DNA of 22,435 nt from CAZEYT01 sp964516295 (GTDB taxonomy: Bacteria; Verrucomicrobiota; Verrucomicrobiia; Chthoniobacterales; Terrimicrobiaceae). The stretch lies in contig CAZEYT010000044.1 in assembly GCA_964516295.1 (NCBI GenBank), forward strand, positions 1-22,435, written 5' to 3'. Positions within the stretch are counted from its first letter, which is position 1, and every line of letters starts with the position of its first letter. Shown here piece by piece: positions 7,915-15,401 of this stretch. The notes beneath the pieces were generated by a model. That model worked only from the letters and a program-made list of their open reading frames with translations. It had not been told where the DNA came from and ran no database searches. The position numbers and the translations under genes are program-made.

Positions 7915-8499
7915 TCAGGTCGCTTTCGGGGTTTGATCTGGAAAGAGGCGGCCTTTGTCATTCCAGTTGCCGAACATTTCGCCTTCGGCAGTCTTTCGAA
8001 TGAAATGGCTTAGTCTCTTGGCGAATTCGGCTTTGTTTTTTCTCGTCTCCTCGATGTAGCCGATCCGGATCCGAAGATAGAGCGGAGGGAAGGATTCCCA
8101 CTGCACGTTTGCGTGCGGGTCATCGTTGATGGCGCCGAGGATGTCTTCGGCGATCAAAAAGGGTGTGGTGAGATCGGGCAAGGCCCGTCGGCCGGACTCT
8201 GTCATCAGGCCCAGACGGATGAGGCGTCGGGCGCGCTCTTTGTTTAGCTCGGTCCAATTGCTGCCCCGACGCCGCGGGGAGAATCTCTGGGCCGTTTCCC
8301 GATCAGAGATTCGTTTGGCGGTGCTGTCGATCCAGCCGAAGCAGAGGGCTTCCTCCACGGCATCGAGATAAGTGATTCCGGCCTTCCCGGAGGACGAGTC
8401 GAAGACAAGCCAGGTTTCTTTTGCGATGTCGTGGTTGGCCGCGAGCCAAGCCCGCCAATCGCCGCGGTTGGAGACATGCAGCTTGTGAGTGATGTCCAT
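7915..8499 (-). CDS. YdeI/OmpD-associated family protein
   Basis: A roughly 195-residue protein of the YdeI/OmpD-associated family (COG4430), sometimes labelled bacteriocin-protection protein; the biochemical activity of the family is not settled. Recognisable blocks are DWRAWLAANHD near the N-terminus, KETWLVF, the strongly conserved ITYLDAVEEALCFGWIDS, then RFSPRRRGSNWTELNKERA and RRLIRLGLMTESGR. The C-terminal YIEETRKNKAEFAKRL segment is also typical of the group. I chose the ATG at 8499 (MDITHKLHV); a GTG at 8514 would add five residues, and neither has a strong ribosome binding site. The gene reads toward hsdM but about 95 nt of AT-richer DNA with its own promoter-like site separates it, so it is probably not part of the restriction operon. 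It lies 97 nt after the TolC-like gene on the same strand. Confidence 0.85.
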   Translation of the reverse strand: MDITHKLHVSNRGDWRAWLAANHDIAKETWLVFDSSSGKAGITYLDAVEEALCFGWIDSTAKRISDRETAQRFSPRRRGSNWTELNKERARRLIRLGLMTESGRRALPDLTTPFLIAEDILGAINDDPHANVQWESFPPLYLRIRIGYIEETRKNKAEFAKRLSHFIRKTAEGEMFGNWNDKGRLFPDQTPKAT

Positions 8500-8596
8500 G
8501 CGACAAGGATTCACCGTTGGGCCTGTTTCCGCCTCTCGGTCGGGAAGCTTGCTGCCCCTTCCTGTCCTTTTCCCTCTCTGGTTGACCCGTTCTCTG

Positions 8597-10579
8597 CTAC
8601 CGGGTCACGCCGGCTTTGGGTTTGGTTTTGGATTTGGGGGCGGGGGTGGCTTCGAGGATGGGCTTGATGGGATCTTGGTTTTTCATTTTGCCCGGGAGTT
8701 GGGGTTGCGGGCGGCCGGGGGCGTTGACTTTGTTGAAGCGGCGGGCCTGCCAACGGGTGAGGGGGTCGTCGAAGGTTTCCTCGTAATTGGTGTCGAGGGA
8801 GAGGGCTTGGTCGTATTGGGCGGTGGCTTGGATGTAGTCGTAGCGGGCCTGGAGAACGGTCGTTTGGGATTGGAGGAGCTGGACTTGGGCGTTGAGGACG
8901 TCGAGCTGGGTTCCGGCTCCGGCGTCGAGGCGTTCCTGAGCGAGGCGGAGGGCTTCTGTGGCTTGGACGACGCTTGCAGTCTGGCTGTCGATGGTTTCGC
9001 GGGCCTGCTGGAGATTCGAGATGGCCTGCTGGACGTCGAGGATGACTTGGCGGACGCCGTTATCGTAGTTGATCTTGGCCTGGTCAAGCTGGGCGCGGGC
9101 CTGTTGGACGCGACCGGCGGTGGCGAGTCCGTCCCAGATGGCCCAGGAGCCGGTGGCTCCGAAGAACCAGTCTTCGACGGTTTGCGAGAGGCTTTGGGAG
9201 GCGAGATTGTTGGTGACTTCGTAGCCGGCGGTGGCGTTGATGGTGGGGAGGTAGCCGGCATATTGGACGCTCACGTTGGCGGCTTGGACGAGGATGTTTT
9301 CGCGTTGGGCTTTGAGGGACGGGTTGCGGGCGATGGCAACGCGGATGGATTGGTCGGTATCAATCGTGCGCGGGGTGTAGGTGAGCTCGCCGACGACGTT
9401 GAAGGGGACTTCGCTGGGATGGCCGGTGGGGTAGTCCATGCCGAGGAGGCGGACGAGTTGGTAGAGCGAAATGCGGTAGGCATTCTCGGCTTGGATGAGC
9501 GGGGGCTTGGCGTTGGCGAGGGCGACCTCGGCTTGGAGGACGTTGAAGCGGGGCACGGTACCGGCTTCAAAGCGGTTCTCCTGATCCTTGAGCTGTTGCT
9601 CGAGGAGAGCGACGGATTGTTCCTGCGCGACGATGAGGGCGCGGTTGAGGACAACTTGGTAGAAATTGATTTTTACCTGGGCAATGATGTCGTCGATGGT
9701 GGCGCGGAGGCCGAAAAGCGCGGTGTTTTCGGCAGCACTGGCACCCCGAATGCCGGCGACGACGGCTCCGCCGTCGAAGATGAGTTGGGAGGCGGTGAAT
9801 TGGATGTTCCAGGTTTTGTTCTGTAAGTCGCCGGAGCCGGAGCGGAGGATGATGGGATCGCCGCTTGGGTTGGGGATAGTGATGGTCGAGCCGCCACCGC
9901 GTCCGTTTGTGGCAAGCTCGAGACCTTGTTGGTTGTAGGAGGTGGCGATGTTGAGTTGCGGGATGGCCTGGGCACGGACTTCAACGAACTGGCCTTGGCG
10001 GAGGCGGATCTGTTGGGCGGAGTCGAGGATGTTCGGATTTTGCCGGAGGGCGGTGCGGACGGCTTCGTCGAGCGTGAGCTTTGGCATGTTGGGGTTGAAC
10101 TTGCGGGCGATGAGGGAGTTGAGGGCTTTGATGAAATCGGCCTGCGCCATCTTTTGTTTCTCGGCCATCTCCCGGCTGTCTTTGAGCTTGTCGGTCTCAG
10201 GGGTTTTGAGGAGTTGCTCGGGGTCCTGCGCGGGGATGGGGAGATTCAGTTCCTCGGAGAGCGTCTGGGCGTCCGGGAGCGGGACGGGCGTCGGCATGGC
10301 CGGGATCGGGAGCGGCATGGTGCCATCCGGAAGTGGTGTGGGACCGGGCGTCGGACTGGGGGATGGTGTGGGCGTGGGAGTCGGGCTCGGACTGGTGCCC
10401 GGGAGGGCCAGCGGTGGCGGTGTGGGGAGGGGCGTGAAGGCGGGGAGTGGGCCCGGCGTCGGCATCGGTGTGCCAATCGGATACGGCGTCGGGGCTTGGG
10501 CCGCGAGAAAACCCGGGGCAGCCAAAAGAAGTGCGGCAAGGAGTGCGACCTTGCGGAAAAGGAAAAGGGACGGTGTCAT
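8597..10579 (-). CDS. TolC family outer-membrane efflux protein with Pro-Thr-rich linker
   Basis: A 660-residue TolC/OEP-family protein, an outer-membrane channel used by type I secretion and tripartite efflux systems. A signal peptide spans about 1-28 (MTPSLFLFRKVALLAALLLA then APGFLAAQA). An unusual proline/threonine/serine-rich segment runs from about 30 to 102. The OEP repeats follow: LTLDEAVRTALRQNPNIL near 168-185 and the second repeat with the typical QARAQLDQAKINYDNGVRQV and DAGAGTQLDVLNAQVQLLQS blocks. The frame is open farther upstream, but the ATG at 10579 overlaps the MarR stop by 4 nt and begins directly with a signal peptide, so I place the start there. Cotranscription with the MarR gene implies MarR control. 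No HlyD-type adaptor or RND/ABC pump gene is adjacent, so the partner must be elsewhere. The C-terminal ~50 residues are again Pro/Lys-rich. Confidence 0.9.
   Translation of the reverse strand: MTPSLFLFRKVALLAALLLAAPGFLAAQAPTPYPIGTPMPTPGPLPAFTPLPTPPPLALPGTSPSPTPTPTPSPSPTPGPTPLPDGTMPLPIPAMPTPVPLPDAQTLSEELNLPIPAQDPEQLLKTPETDKLKDSREMAEKQKMAQADFIKALNSLIARKFNPNMPKLTLDEAVRTALRQNPNILDSAQQIRLRQGQFVEVRAQAIPQLNIATSYNQQGLELATNGRGGGSTITIPNPSGDPIILRSGSGDLQNKTWNIQFTASQLIFDGGAVVAGIRGASAAENTALFGLRATIDDIIAQVKINFYQVVLNRALIVAQEQSVALLEQQLKDQENRFEAGTVPRFNVLQAEVALANAKPPLIQAENAYRISLYQLVRLLGMDYPTGHPSEVPFNVVGELTYTPRTIDTDQSIRVAIARNPSLKAQRENILVQAANVSVQYAGYLPTINATAGYEVTNNLASQSLSQTVEDWFFGATGSWAIWDGLATAGRVQQARAQLDQAKINYDNGVRQVILDVQQAISNLQQARETIDSQTASVVQATEALRLAQERLDAGAGTQLDVLNAQVQLLQSQTTVLQARYDYIQATAQYDQALSLDTNYEETFDDPLTRWQARRFNKVNAPGRPQPQLPGKMKNQDPIKPILEATPAPKSKTKPKAGVTR
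10280..10492 (-). repeat. Low-complexity Pro-Thr-Ser coding repeat in the TolC-like gene
   Basis: This stretch encodes about 70 residues dominated by PTP, PSP and PLP units directly after the signal peptide of the TolC-like protein. It is a low-complexity linker, and the plus strand shows matching runs of GGxGTxGG-type units. The likely role is an extended periplasmic spacer; this is inferred. Confidence 0.75.
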
Positions 10580-11037
10580 TTCTCGTCGGAGCATGTGATG
10601 TATTGGTGGATCTTCTCGTAAATTTGGAGCCAAGTCACCTGTTCGTGCGGCGTGAGGATGCCGCTGACGCAGGTGAGTTTCTCGATGATGTTCTGGCGAA
10701 TGCGGTCCACGAGTTTCTCTCCCTTCGGCGTGAGGCGAGTGAGGACTTTGCGGCGGTCGCCGGCATCGTGGGTACGGACGACGTAGCCGAGGTTTTCGAG
10801 GCGGTCCACCAAGCCGGTGGCGGCGGCGGTGGTGTGTTCCATTTTTTCCGCGATCTCGCTCATGGAGAGAACCCCGGAATCCGAGACATGACCGAGCAGG
10901 GAAAACTGGGGAAAGGAAACCTGTCCGCGGGAGAGCTCTTCCGACAGATGCAAGACGAAGCAACGCTGCATTTTCATGATGATATCCGCCAGGCGCTCAA
11001 TCTCGGCGCGGCTCAATCCGATGCCCGTCGTTGTCAT
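10576..11037 (-). CDS. MarR family transcriptional regulator
   Basis: A 153-residue winged helix-turn-helix regulator of the MarR type. The fold is recognisable from the sensing and recognition helices LSMSEIAEKMEHTTAAATGLVDRLENLGYV (about 57-86), followed by the wing RTHDAGDRRKVLTRLTPKGEK with the conserved D-x-R-R. MarR proteins are dimeric repressors released by small ligands or oxidation. Two cysteines near the ends (Cys26 and Cys122) could be redox-relevant but that is speculation. It starts 34 nt after the lipoprotein stop and its own stop overlaps the TolC-like ATG by 4 nt, so it very probably regulates the efflux gene and itself. Palindromic AT-rich sequence lies over its start codon. 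Confidence 0.92.
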   Translation of the reverse strand: MTTTGIGLSRAEIERLADIIMKMQRCFVLHLSEELSRGQVSFPQFSLLGHVSDSGVLSMSEIAEKMEHTTAAATGLVDRLENLGYVVRTHDAGDRRKVLTRLTPKGEKLVDRIRQNIIEKLTCVSGILTPHEQVTWLQIYEKIHQYITCSDEK

Positions 11038-11054
11038 TATTTAATGTCGTTAAC
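11035..11054. promoter_or_regulatory. Palindromic AT-rich site at the MarR start, candidate operator
   Basis: CATTA-TT-TAATG (11035-11046) is a perfect inverted repeat that includes the MarR start codon. It is followed at once by the palindrome GTTAAC (11049-11054). AT-rich palindromes near the gene's own start are typical MarR operators, but here the site also covers the initiation codon, so control could be at translation as well. Binding is inferred. Confidence 0.4.
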
Positions 11055-11071
11055 TATCTCCGGGATGGAAG

Positions 11072-11806
11072 TCAACGCTGTCTTTGCGGAGCGGCCGGGC
11101 CAGGCGAAGGCTTGGGTTTGGGAGTGGCCTTCGGTTTCGGGGTGGGTTTTGGCTTTGGCGTGGCGGTGGGTTTGGGGGTCGGGGAGGCGGCGGGTGCCGG
11201 CGAGGATTCCGGCTCGGGCGCGGGAGCTGGCAAGACGGCGCGGACGCGGGGGTTGGTCGGCGTGCCGGGAAGCGGTGGGTCGACGGTGAGCGGATCCGGG
11301 ATGGGCTTGGGGGCGGGCTTGGGTGACGGATCCGGGGAAGGGGCGGGCGACGGAGAGGGGTCCGGCTGGCTGGCGAGGGGAAGGTAGATTTTTTCGCCCT
11401 CGGCCGGGGTTCCGCTGACGATGTCCGCAATGAGGAAAGGCGGATTGCGGAGCGGGGTCATGAGGAGAGTGGCGGTCTCGGTGCCTTGGGCGACGGAAAT
11501 GTAGTTTGCGCCCGGGACGATGGAACTGAGTGTGTTCGACTCGATGAGGACGAAGCGTTCCGAGGCGTTAACCATGCGGATCGTGCCCGCCCATTGGGGG
11601 GGCACGGCGGCCGGTGGTTTCGTCTTCTTCGGGATGAGTTTCGAAACGGCATTCATCCACGTGTAGAGGAAAAATGGTTTCGGGGGCTTTTGAACCGGGG
11701 AGACGAACGATGACTCCTGTTCGGGTGGTTTTTCCTTCGACGCGCACCCGAAGCTGCCGAGGGAAACGGCAACAACGAGGAAAAGAGCGAGCGCGCGACG
11801 CATCAT
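11072..11806 (-). CDS. Proline-rich outer-membrane or inner-membrane lipoprotein, function unknown
   Basis: A 244-residue predicted lipoprotein. A lipoprotein signal peptide ends in LGSFGC, placing the acylated Cys at about residue 21 when starting at the ATG at 11806; a TTG at 11812 or the adjacent ATG at 11803 are alternatives. A small globular domain at about 70-145 (AGTIRMVNASERFVLIES, then SVAQGTETATLLM and LIADIVSGTPAEGEKIYLP) looks beta-rich and I do not recognise a catalytic motif in it. The rest is low-complexity: PSPAPSPDPSPKP units, then a C-terminal tail of KP/TPKP repeats with net positive charge, which could reach peptidoglycan or another envelope protein. It heads a minus-strand series with the MarR and TolC-like genes (34 nt gap to MarR), so a shared envelope role is plausible. 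Function is unknown. Confidence 0.75.
   Translation of the reverse strand: MMRRALALFLVVAVSLGSFGCASKEKPPEQESSFVSPVQKPPKPFFLYTWMNAVSKLIPKKTKPPAAVPPQWAGTIRMVNASERFVLIESNTLSSIVPGANYISVAQGTETATLLMTPLRNPPFLIADIVSGTPAEGEKIYLPLASQPDPSPSPAPSPDPSPKPAPKPIPDPLTVDPPLPGTPTNPRVRAVLPAPAPEPESSPAPAASPTPKPTATPKPKPTPKPKATPKPKPSPGPAAPQRQR
11075..11188 (-). repeat. KP/TPKP low-complexity coding repeat in the lipoprotein gene
   Basis: The C-terminal 38 codons of the lipoprotein encode near-tandem PTPKP, PKPKP and TPKPK units. The DNA shows repeated GGxTTxGG-type words on the plus strand. Such tracts change length easily by slippage, so this could differ between strains. Confidence 0.7.
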
Positions 11807-11925
11807 GGGCAATGGGTTTAATCGCCCGGCGGCGATTCATCAAGTGCGGGGAAGCCTTCCGCCGCGGATTCTTGGGCTTCGCCAAGGTTCCCGCGAAGAC
11901 TCCGGGACGCTGAGAGGAGACTCGG

Positions 11926-11969
11926 CCGGGAGAACGGGCTTTTTTAAAGTTCTTCCCGGACGATTTTTT
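11926..11969 (+). terminator. Terminator-like hairpin in the leader of the DUF547-arsM genes (possible attenuator)
   Basis: CCGGGAGAAC (11926-11935) pairs with GTTCTTCCCGG (11949-11959) to form a 10-bp stem with one bulged base and a 13-nt loop. Four nt later there is a run of six T (11964-11969) on the plus strand. This has the form of an intrinsic terminator, yet no plus-strand gene lies upstream, because the neighbouring gene is divergent. It ends 9 nt before the DUF547 start, so a regulatory leader is the natural reading. The function is inferred. Confidence 0.5.
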
Positions 11970-11978
11970 GGGGCTGGA

Positions 11979-12716
11979 ATGTTCTGGAATAAATCCCGCC
12001 CATGTCCGCTCATACGTGCCGTGAGAGGATTTCTTTTGCTGCTGCTGGCGGTGTCAACGGTATGGGCGGACCCGGTCTCGACCGCCTACGAAGCCGCGCT
12101 GGGGCGGCATGTCACACCGGCCGGGGTAAACTATACCGCGTGGCGATCCTCGCGTGCCGATCTGGAGGCATTGCGGGCCTTCACAGATCGGGTGGCGGCT
12201 CCGGGCGAAGCGTCGACCGACCGCGCGGAAGAGATCGCCTTTCTCATCAATGCCTACAACGCCTGGATGCTCCGCATTGTTCTCGAACACCCGCCCGTGG
12301 CCAGTGTGAAAGAAATCGCGCCGAATTTTGGTGTTTTCAGCGAGGACCGCATTACCGTTCGCGGGCGACGGATGAGTCTCAACACCTTGGAAAAAGACCT
12401 GCTGCTGAAAACCTATGCCGAGCCACGGGTTCACTTCGCGGTGAATTGCGCCAGCCGCTCGTGTCCGCCGCTCCGCCCGGTGCTGTGGCGCGCCGCGACG
12501 CTGGAGGTCGATCTCGACCGCGCGGCGAAGGATTACCTCACGGCGAACCCGCTGGGTTTTGATGAGAAGACCGGGAAAATCTCCCAGATCTTCGACTGGT
12601 ATGCCGCGGACTTTGGCGGTCCCGATGGTGTTCGCCGATTCCTCACAAAATACCGTCCAGTCCACGCGAAGCCATCGTTTCTTGTCTATGACTGGTCGCT
12701 GAATTCCATTCCATGA
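11979..12716 (+). CDS. DUF547 domain-containing exported protein
   Basis: A 245-residue protein with an N-terminal signal peptide (hydrophobic core FLLLLLAVSTVWA at about 18-30) and then one DUF547 domain. Family blocks seen are EEIAFLINAYNAWMLRIVL (84-102), VHFAVNCASRSCPPLRP (151-167, Cys157 and Cys162), and FDEKTGKISQIFDWYAADFG (194-213). The activity of DUF547 proteins is unknown; the NAYNAW block and paired cysteines suggest an enzyme with a papain-like or metal-dependent core, but that is only suggestive. The ATG at 11979 has GGGG 5 nt upstream; a GTG at 12021 would give a shorter signal peptide. Its stop overlaps the arsM ATG by 4 nt, a strong sign that it belongs with the arsenic genes, and DUF547 genes are known to me as frequent arsM/arsS neighbours. 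Confidence 0.85.
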   Translation: MFWNKSRPCPLIRAVRGFLLLLLAVSTVWADPVSTAYEAALGRHVTPAGVNYTAWRSSRADLEALRAFTDRVAAPGEASTDRAEEIAFLINAYNAWMLRIVLEHPPVASVKEIAPNFGVFSEDRITVRGRRMSLNTLEKDLLLKTYAEPRVHFAVNCASRSCPPLRPVLWRAATLEVDLDRAAKDYLTANPLGFDEKTGKISQIFDWYAADFGGPDGVRRFLTKYRPVHAKPSFLVYDWSLNSIP

Positions 12717-13858
12717 ACACCACCGAATCCGTTCGTTCCCGATACGCCAACGCCGCAAAAGCCCCCGAAGCCGCCCTTTGTTGTCCGGTGGAATACGACC
12801 GCCGGTTTTTGGAAGTGATTCCGGACGAGGTCGTCGAGAAAGACTATGGCTGCGGCGATCCCAGCCGGTATTTGAAACCCGGCGAGACCGTGCTCGATCT
12901 CGGCAGCGGGACGGGAAAAATCTGCTTCATCGCGGCGCAGGTCGTCGGGGCCGAGGGGCGGGTAATCGGTGTGGACATGACCGATGACATGCTCGAGGTC
13001 GCCCGGCGGAATGCCCCAGTGGTCGCCGAACGCCTCGGTTTTGCCAATGTGGAATTTCGCAAAGGCCGGATTCAGGACCTTGCCCTCGATCTGGAAAAAC
13101 TCGACGCCGCCCTGCGGGATCGTCCCATTGCGAGTGCCGACGCTTTTTTGGAAGCGGACCTGCTCGCGGATGAACTCCGGACCAACCATCCGCTCGTCGC
13201 GGATGAATCCGTGGACGTGGTCGTCTCAAATTGCGTCCTGAATCTCGTCGAGCCCCGCGCCAAACGGCAGCTCTTCGCCGAGATTTTCCGCGTGCTCCGA
13301 AAAGGCGGGCGCGCGGTGATCAGCGACATCGTCTGCGATGAAGTCGTGCCCGGGCACCTCCAGGCAGATGCCGAGCTTTGGAGCGGGTGTATCTCCGGAG
13401 CGTTTCTGGAAGAGGGGTTTCTCAAGGCGTTCGAGGACGCCGGCTTCTTCGGCATCGAAGTTCTCAAACTCGACAAGGAACCTTGGCGTACGGTCGAGGG
13501 CATCGAATTCCGCTCGATCACAGTGCAGGCGTTCAAGGGAAAACAGGGGCCGTGTTTCGAGCGCAACCAGGCGGTGATCTATCGCGGGCCGTTCAAGGAA
13601 GTCGTCGATGACGACGGCCATCGCCTGCAGCGCGGGCAGCGTTATGCGGTTTGCGACAAGACCTACAATCTCTACCGGAACGCTCCGTATGCCGGGTCGT
13701 TCGAATTCGTCGAGCCGCGAACCGAGATTCCGCTGGAGGAGGCGAAGCCGTTCGATTGCACGCGCACTGCGCTTCGCCATCCCCGCGAGACCAAGGGCCT
13801 CGATTATCAAGTGACGACCGCGGCTTCGCAATGCTGCGACGGTGGAGGCTGCTGCTAG
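12713..13858 (+). CDS. arsM: Arsenite methyltransferase ArsM with Cys-rich tail
   Basis: A 381-residue SAM-dependent methyltransferase that would methylate As(III), probably to dimethylated arsenic. The SAM motif VLDLGSGTG lies at 60-68, followed by GVDMTDDML. The three cysteines that bind arsenic in characterised ArsM enzymes have clear counterparts: Cys47 (DYGCGDP), Cys174 (SNCVLNL) and Cys226 (SGCISGAF). An extra Cys pair is at 23-24. Past the core, residues 260-381 form the C-terminal ArsM extension, ending in CCDGGGCC (Cys374, 375, 380, 381), which looks like an added thiol metal or arsenic site. Its ATG overlaps the DUF547 stop by 4 nt, and arsS starts 49 nt downstream. The combination indicates arsenosugar synthesis or arsenite detoxification, rather than simple volatilisation. 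Confidence 0.92.
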   Translation: MNTTESVRSRYANAAKAPEAALCCPVEYDRRFLEVIPDEVVEKDYGCGDPSRYLKPGETVLDLGSGTGKICFIAAQVVGAEGRVIGVDMTDDMLEVARRNAPVVAERLGFANVEFRKGRIQDLALDLEKLDAALRDRPIASADAFLEADLLADELRTNHPLVADESVDVVVSNCVLNLVEPRAKRQLFAEIFRVLRKGGRAVISDIVCDEVVPGHLQADAELWSGCISGAFLEEGFLKAFEDAGFFGIEVLKLDKEPWRTVEGIEFRSITVQAFKGKQGPCFERNQAVIYRGPFKEVVDDDGHRLQRGQRYAVCDKTYNLYRNAPYAGSFEFVEPRTEIPLEEAKPFDCTRTALRHPRETKGLDYQVTTAASQCCDGGGCC

Positions 13859-13907
13859 CGCCGTTCTCCGGCCCGCCTACCGCCTCGCGCATTCCTGACC
13901 ATCCCCG

Positions 13908-14858
13908 ATGCCTTCGTTTTCCACCACTCTCACCAACCACGGACTCGACCTGAAGCGTGCTGGCGTCGAAATCCTGCAAATCAACGTCGGAAAACTCTGC
14001 AATCTCACGTGCTCCCATTGTCACGTCAATGCCGGGCCGGCGCGGAAGGAAATCATGCAGCGGGCAACCGTCGAGCGGATTCTGGACTGGCTCGCCCCGA
14101 CGGAGATCCCGACGGTCGACCTCACCGGCGGCGCTCCGGAAATGATCCCGGACTTTCGATTTTTTGTCGCTGAGTTACGGCGTCAGGGCCGGCACGTCAT
14201 CGACCGCTGCAATCTTACCATTCTTCTGGATCCCGAACACGGGGGGCTGGCGGAATTTCTCGCGGCGAACGAGGTCGAGATCATCGCGTCGATGCCGTGC
14301 TACTCCGCCGAAAATGTGAATGCGCAGCGAGGCGACGGCGTTTTCGATGCAAGCATTGCCGCACTGCAGAAACTGAACGCGCTCGGCTATGGGACGCGCC
14401 TGCCGTTGCATTTGGTTTACAATCCGGTCGGTGCCAGTCTGCCGGGTCCGCAACCGGAGTTGGAGGCAGACTACAAGCGGGAACTCGCCGGGCATTTTGG
14501 CATTGTCTTCAACAGTCTTTATGCGATCACAAACCTTCCGATTGCGCGCTTTGCCTCGTGGCTCCGGCATCAGGGGAAATACGAGGACTATCTCGCCCTG
14601 CTGGCGCGGGCGTTCAATCCCGCCACCATTCCGGGCCTGATGTGCCGGAACACGATCAATGTCGGATGGCGCGGCGAGGTGTTCGATTGCGACTTCAATC
14701 AAATGCTCGGTCTTCAGTGGAAAAACGGGAAACCGCTCTTTCTCTGGGACGTGGATGTGGCACGGGTCGAGGGCCGGAGCATCGCCACGGGCGAGCATTG
14801 CTTCGGCTGCACGGCCGGGGCGGGGTCGAGCTGCGGCGGGGCGCTGGTGGAATCGTGA
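13908..14858 (+). CDS. arsS: Arsenosugar biosynthesis radical SAM protein ArsS
   Basis: A 316-residue radical SAM enzyme. ArsS transfers the 5'-deoxyadenosyl group of SAM to dimethylarsenite, the committed step to arsenosugars. The radical SAM cluster motif is CNLTCSHC (Cys31, Cys35, Cys38) followed by HVNAGP, a hallmark of this family. TGGAPEMIPDF lies at about 74-84 and corresponds to the SAM-contacting glycine-rich segment. The C-terminal half has the DUF3641-type pattern: CRNTINVGWRGEVFDCDFNQ, then a terminal Cys cluster at Cys298, Cys301 and Cys309 (HCFGCTAGAGSSCGG), probably binding a second cluster or the arsenic substrate. Length is normal for the family. It follows arsM by 49 nt on the same strand with no terminator seen between. 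The family call is firm; activity in this organism is inferred. Confidence 0.93.
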   Translation: MPSFSTTLTNHGLDLKRAGVEILQINVGKLCNLTCSHCHVNAGPARKEIMQRATVERILDWLAPTEIPTVDLTGGAPEMIPDFRFFVAELRRQGRHVIDRCNLTILLDPEHGGLAEFLAANEVEIIASMPCYSAENVNAQRGDGVFDASIAALQKLNALGYGTRLPLHLVYNPVGASLPGPQPELEADYKRELAGHFGIVFNSLYAITNLPIARFASWLRHQGKYEDYLALLARAFNPATIPGLMCRNTINVGWRGEVFDCDFNQMLGLQWKNGKPLFLWDVDVARVEGRSIATGEHCFGCTAGAGSSCGGALVES

Positions 14859-14918
14859 GCAAGCCGACACCGGTTTTTCTCTCCCCACACGGCCCATTTC
14901 CATCTTAGCTGGCGGCGG

Positions 14919-15401
14919 ATGGATCACGATGCGGTGTTTCAGGAAGCGGTGGACGCGCACTACGCAGCGCTCTTCCGTTATGCCCTGAGCCTTTCGCAGA
15001 AAGAAAGCGATGCCGCAGATCTTGTGCAGCAGACGTATGCCATCTATGCGCGCAAGGGCCATCAGATCCGCGATCCCCAGCGTGTGAAACCCTGGCTTTT
15101 CACGACCTTGCGGCGCGAATTCTACGCGATGCGGCGCGAGGCGTCCCATTATTCCGCCGAGCTTTCGGAGGACGAATATCCGTTACCCCTGGCGCCGGAG
15201 CGTCTTTCGGCGCTGGATGGCGACACCCTCATCGAGGCCCTCGGCGCACTTCCGCTGGAATATCGGGAGCCGGTCACACTCTTCTATTTGGAGGAGTTTA
15301 CTTATCAGGATATCGCCACTCACTTGAACATTCCCATCGGAACGGTGATGTCGCGACTCTCACGCGCGAAGGCCCGTCTCCGGAAAATCCTCTCCTCATG
15401 A
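14919..15401 (+). CDS. ECF-type sigma-70 family RNA polymerase sigma factor
   Basis: A 160-residue extracytoplasmic-function sigma factor with only the sigma-2 and sigma-4 regions. Sigma-2 is at about 10-73 (ALFRYALSLSQKESDAADLV, then QQTY and VKPWLFTTLRREF). Sigma-4 is at about 102-158, with LPLEYREPVTLFYLEEFTYQ leading into the helix-turn-helix DIATHLNIPIGTVMSRLSRA. The ATG at 14919 is directly preceded by a GGCGGCGG stretch and lies 60 nt after arsS. Its stop overlaps the next gene, an anti-sigma-like membrane protein, by 4 nt, the usual ECF pair arrangement. Its regulon is unknown; the location suggests it responds to envelope, oxidative or arsenic stress. No obvious copy of an ECF promoter is seen upstream of its own gene. 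Confidence 0.93.
   Translation: MDHDAVFQEAVDAHYAALFRYALSLSQKESDAADLVQQTYAIYARKGHQIRDPQRVKPWLFTTLRREFYAMRREASHYSAELSEDEYPLPLAPERLSALDGDTLIEALGALPLEYREPVTLFYLEEFTYQDIATHLNIPIGTVMSRLSRAKARLRKILSS

Noticed and set aside
8489..10621. Long Gly/Val/Glu-rich plus-strand frames opposite the TolC-like gene
   Set aside because: They are low-complexity mirror images of the TolC repeats and the Pro-rich linker, with no ribosome binding site or domain.
11100..11200. Possible CRISPR-like or satellite repeat from the GGGTTTGGG-type words
   Set aside because: The periodicity is 6-12 nt and codon-phased, encoding KP/TPKP units of the lipoprotein; there are no unique spacers.
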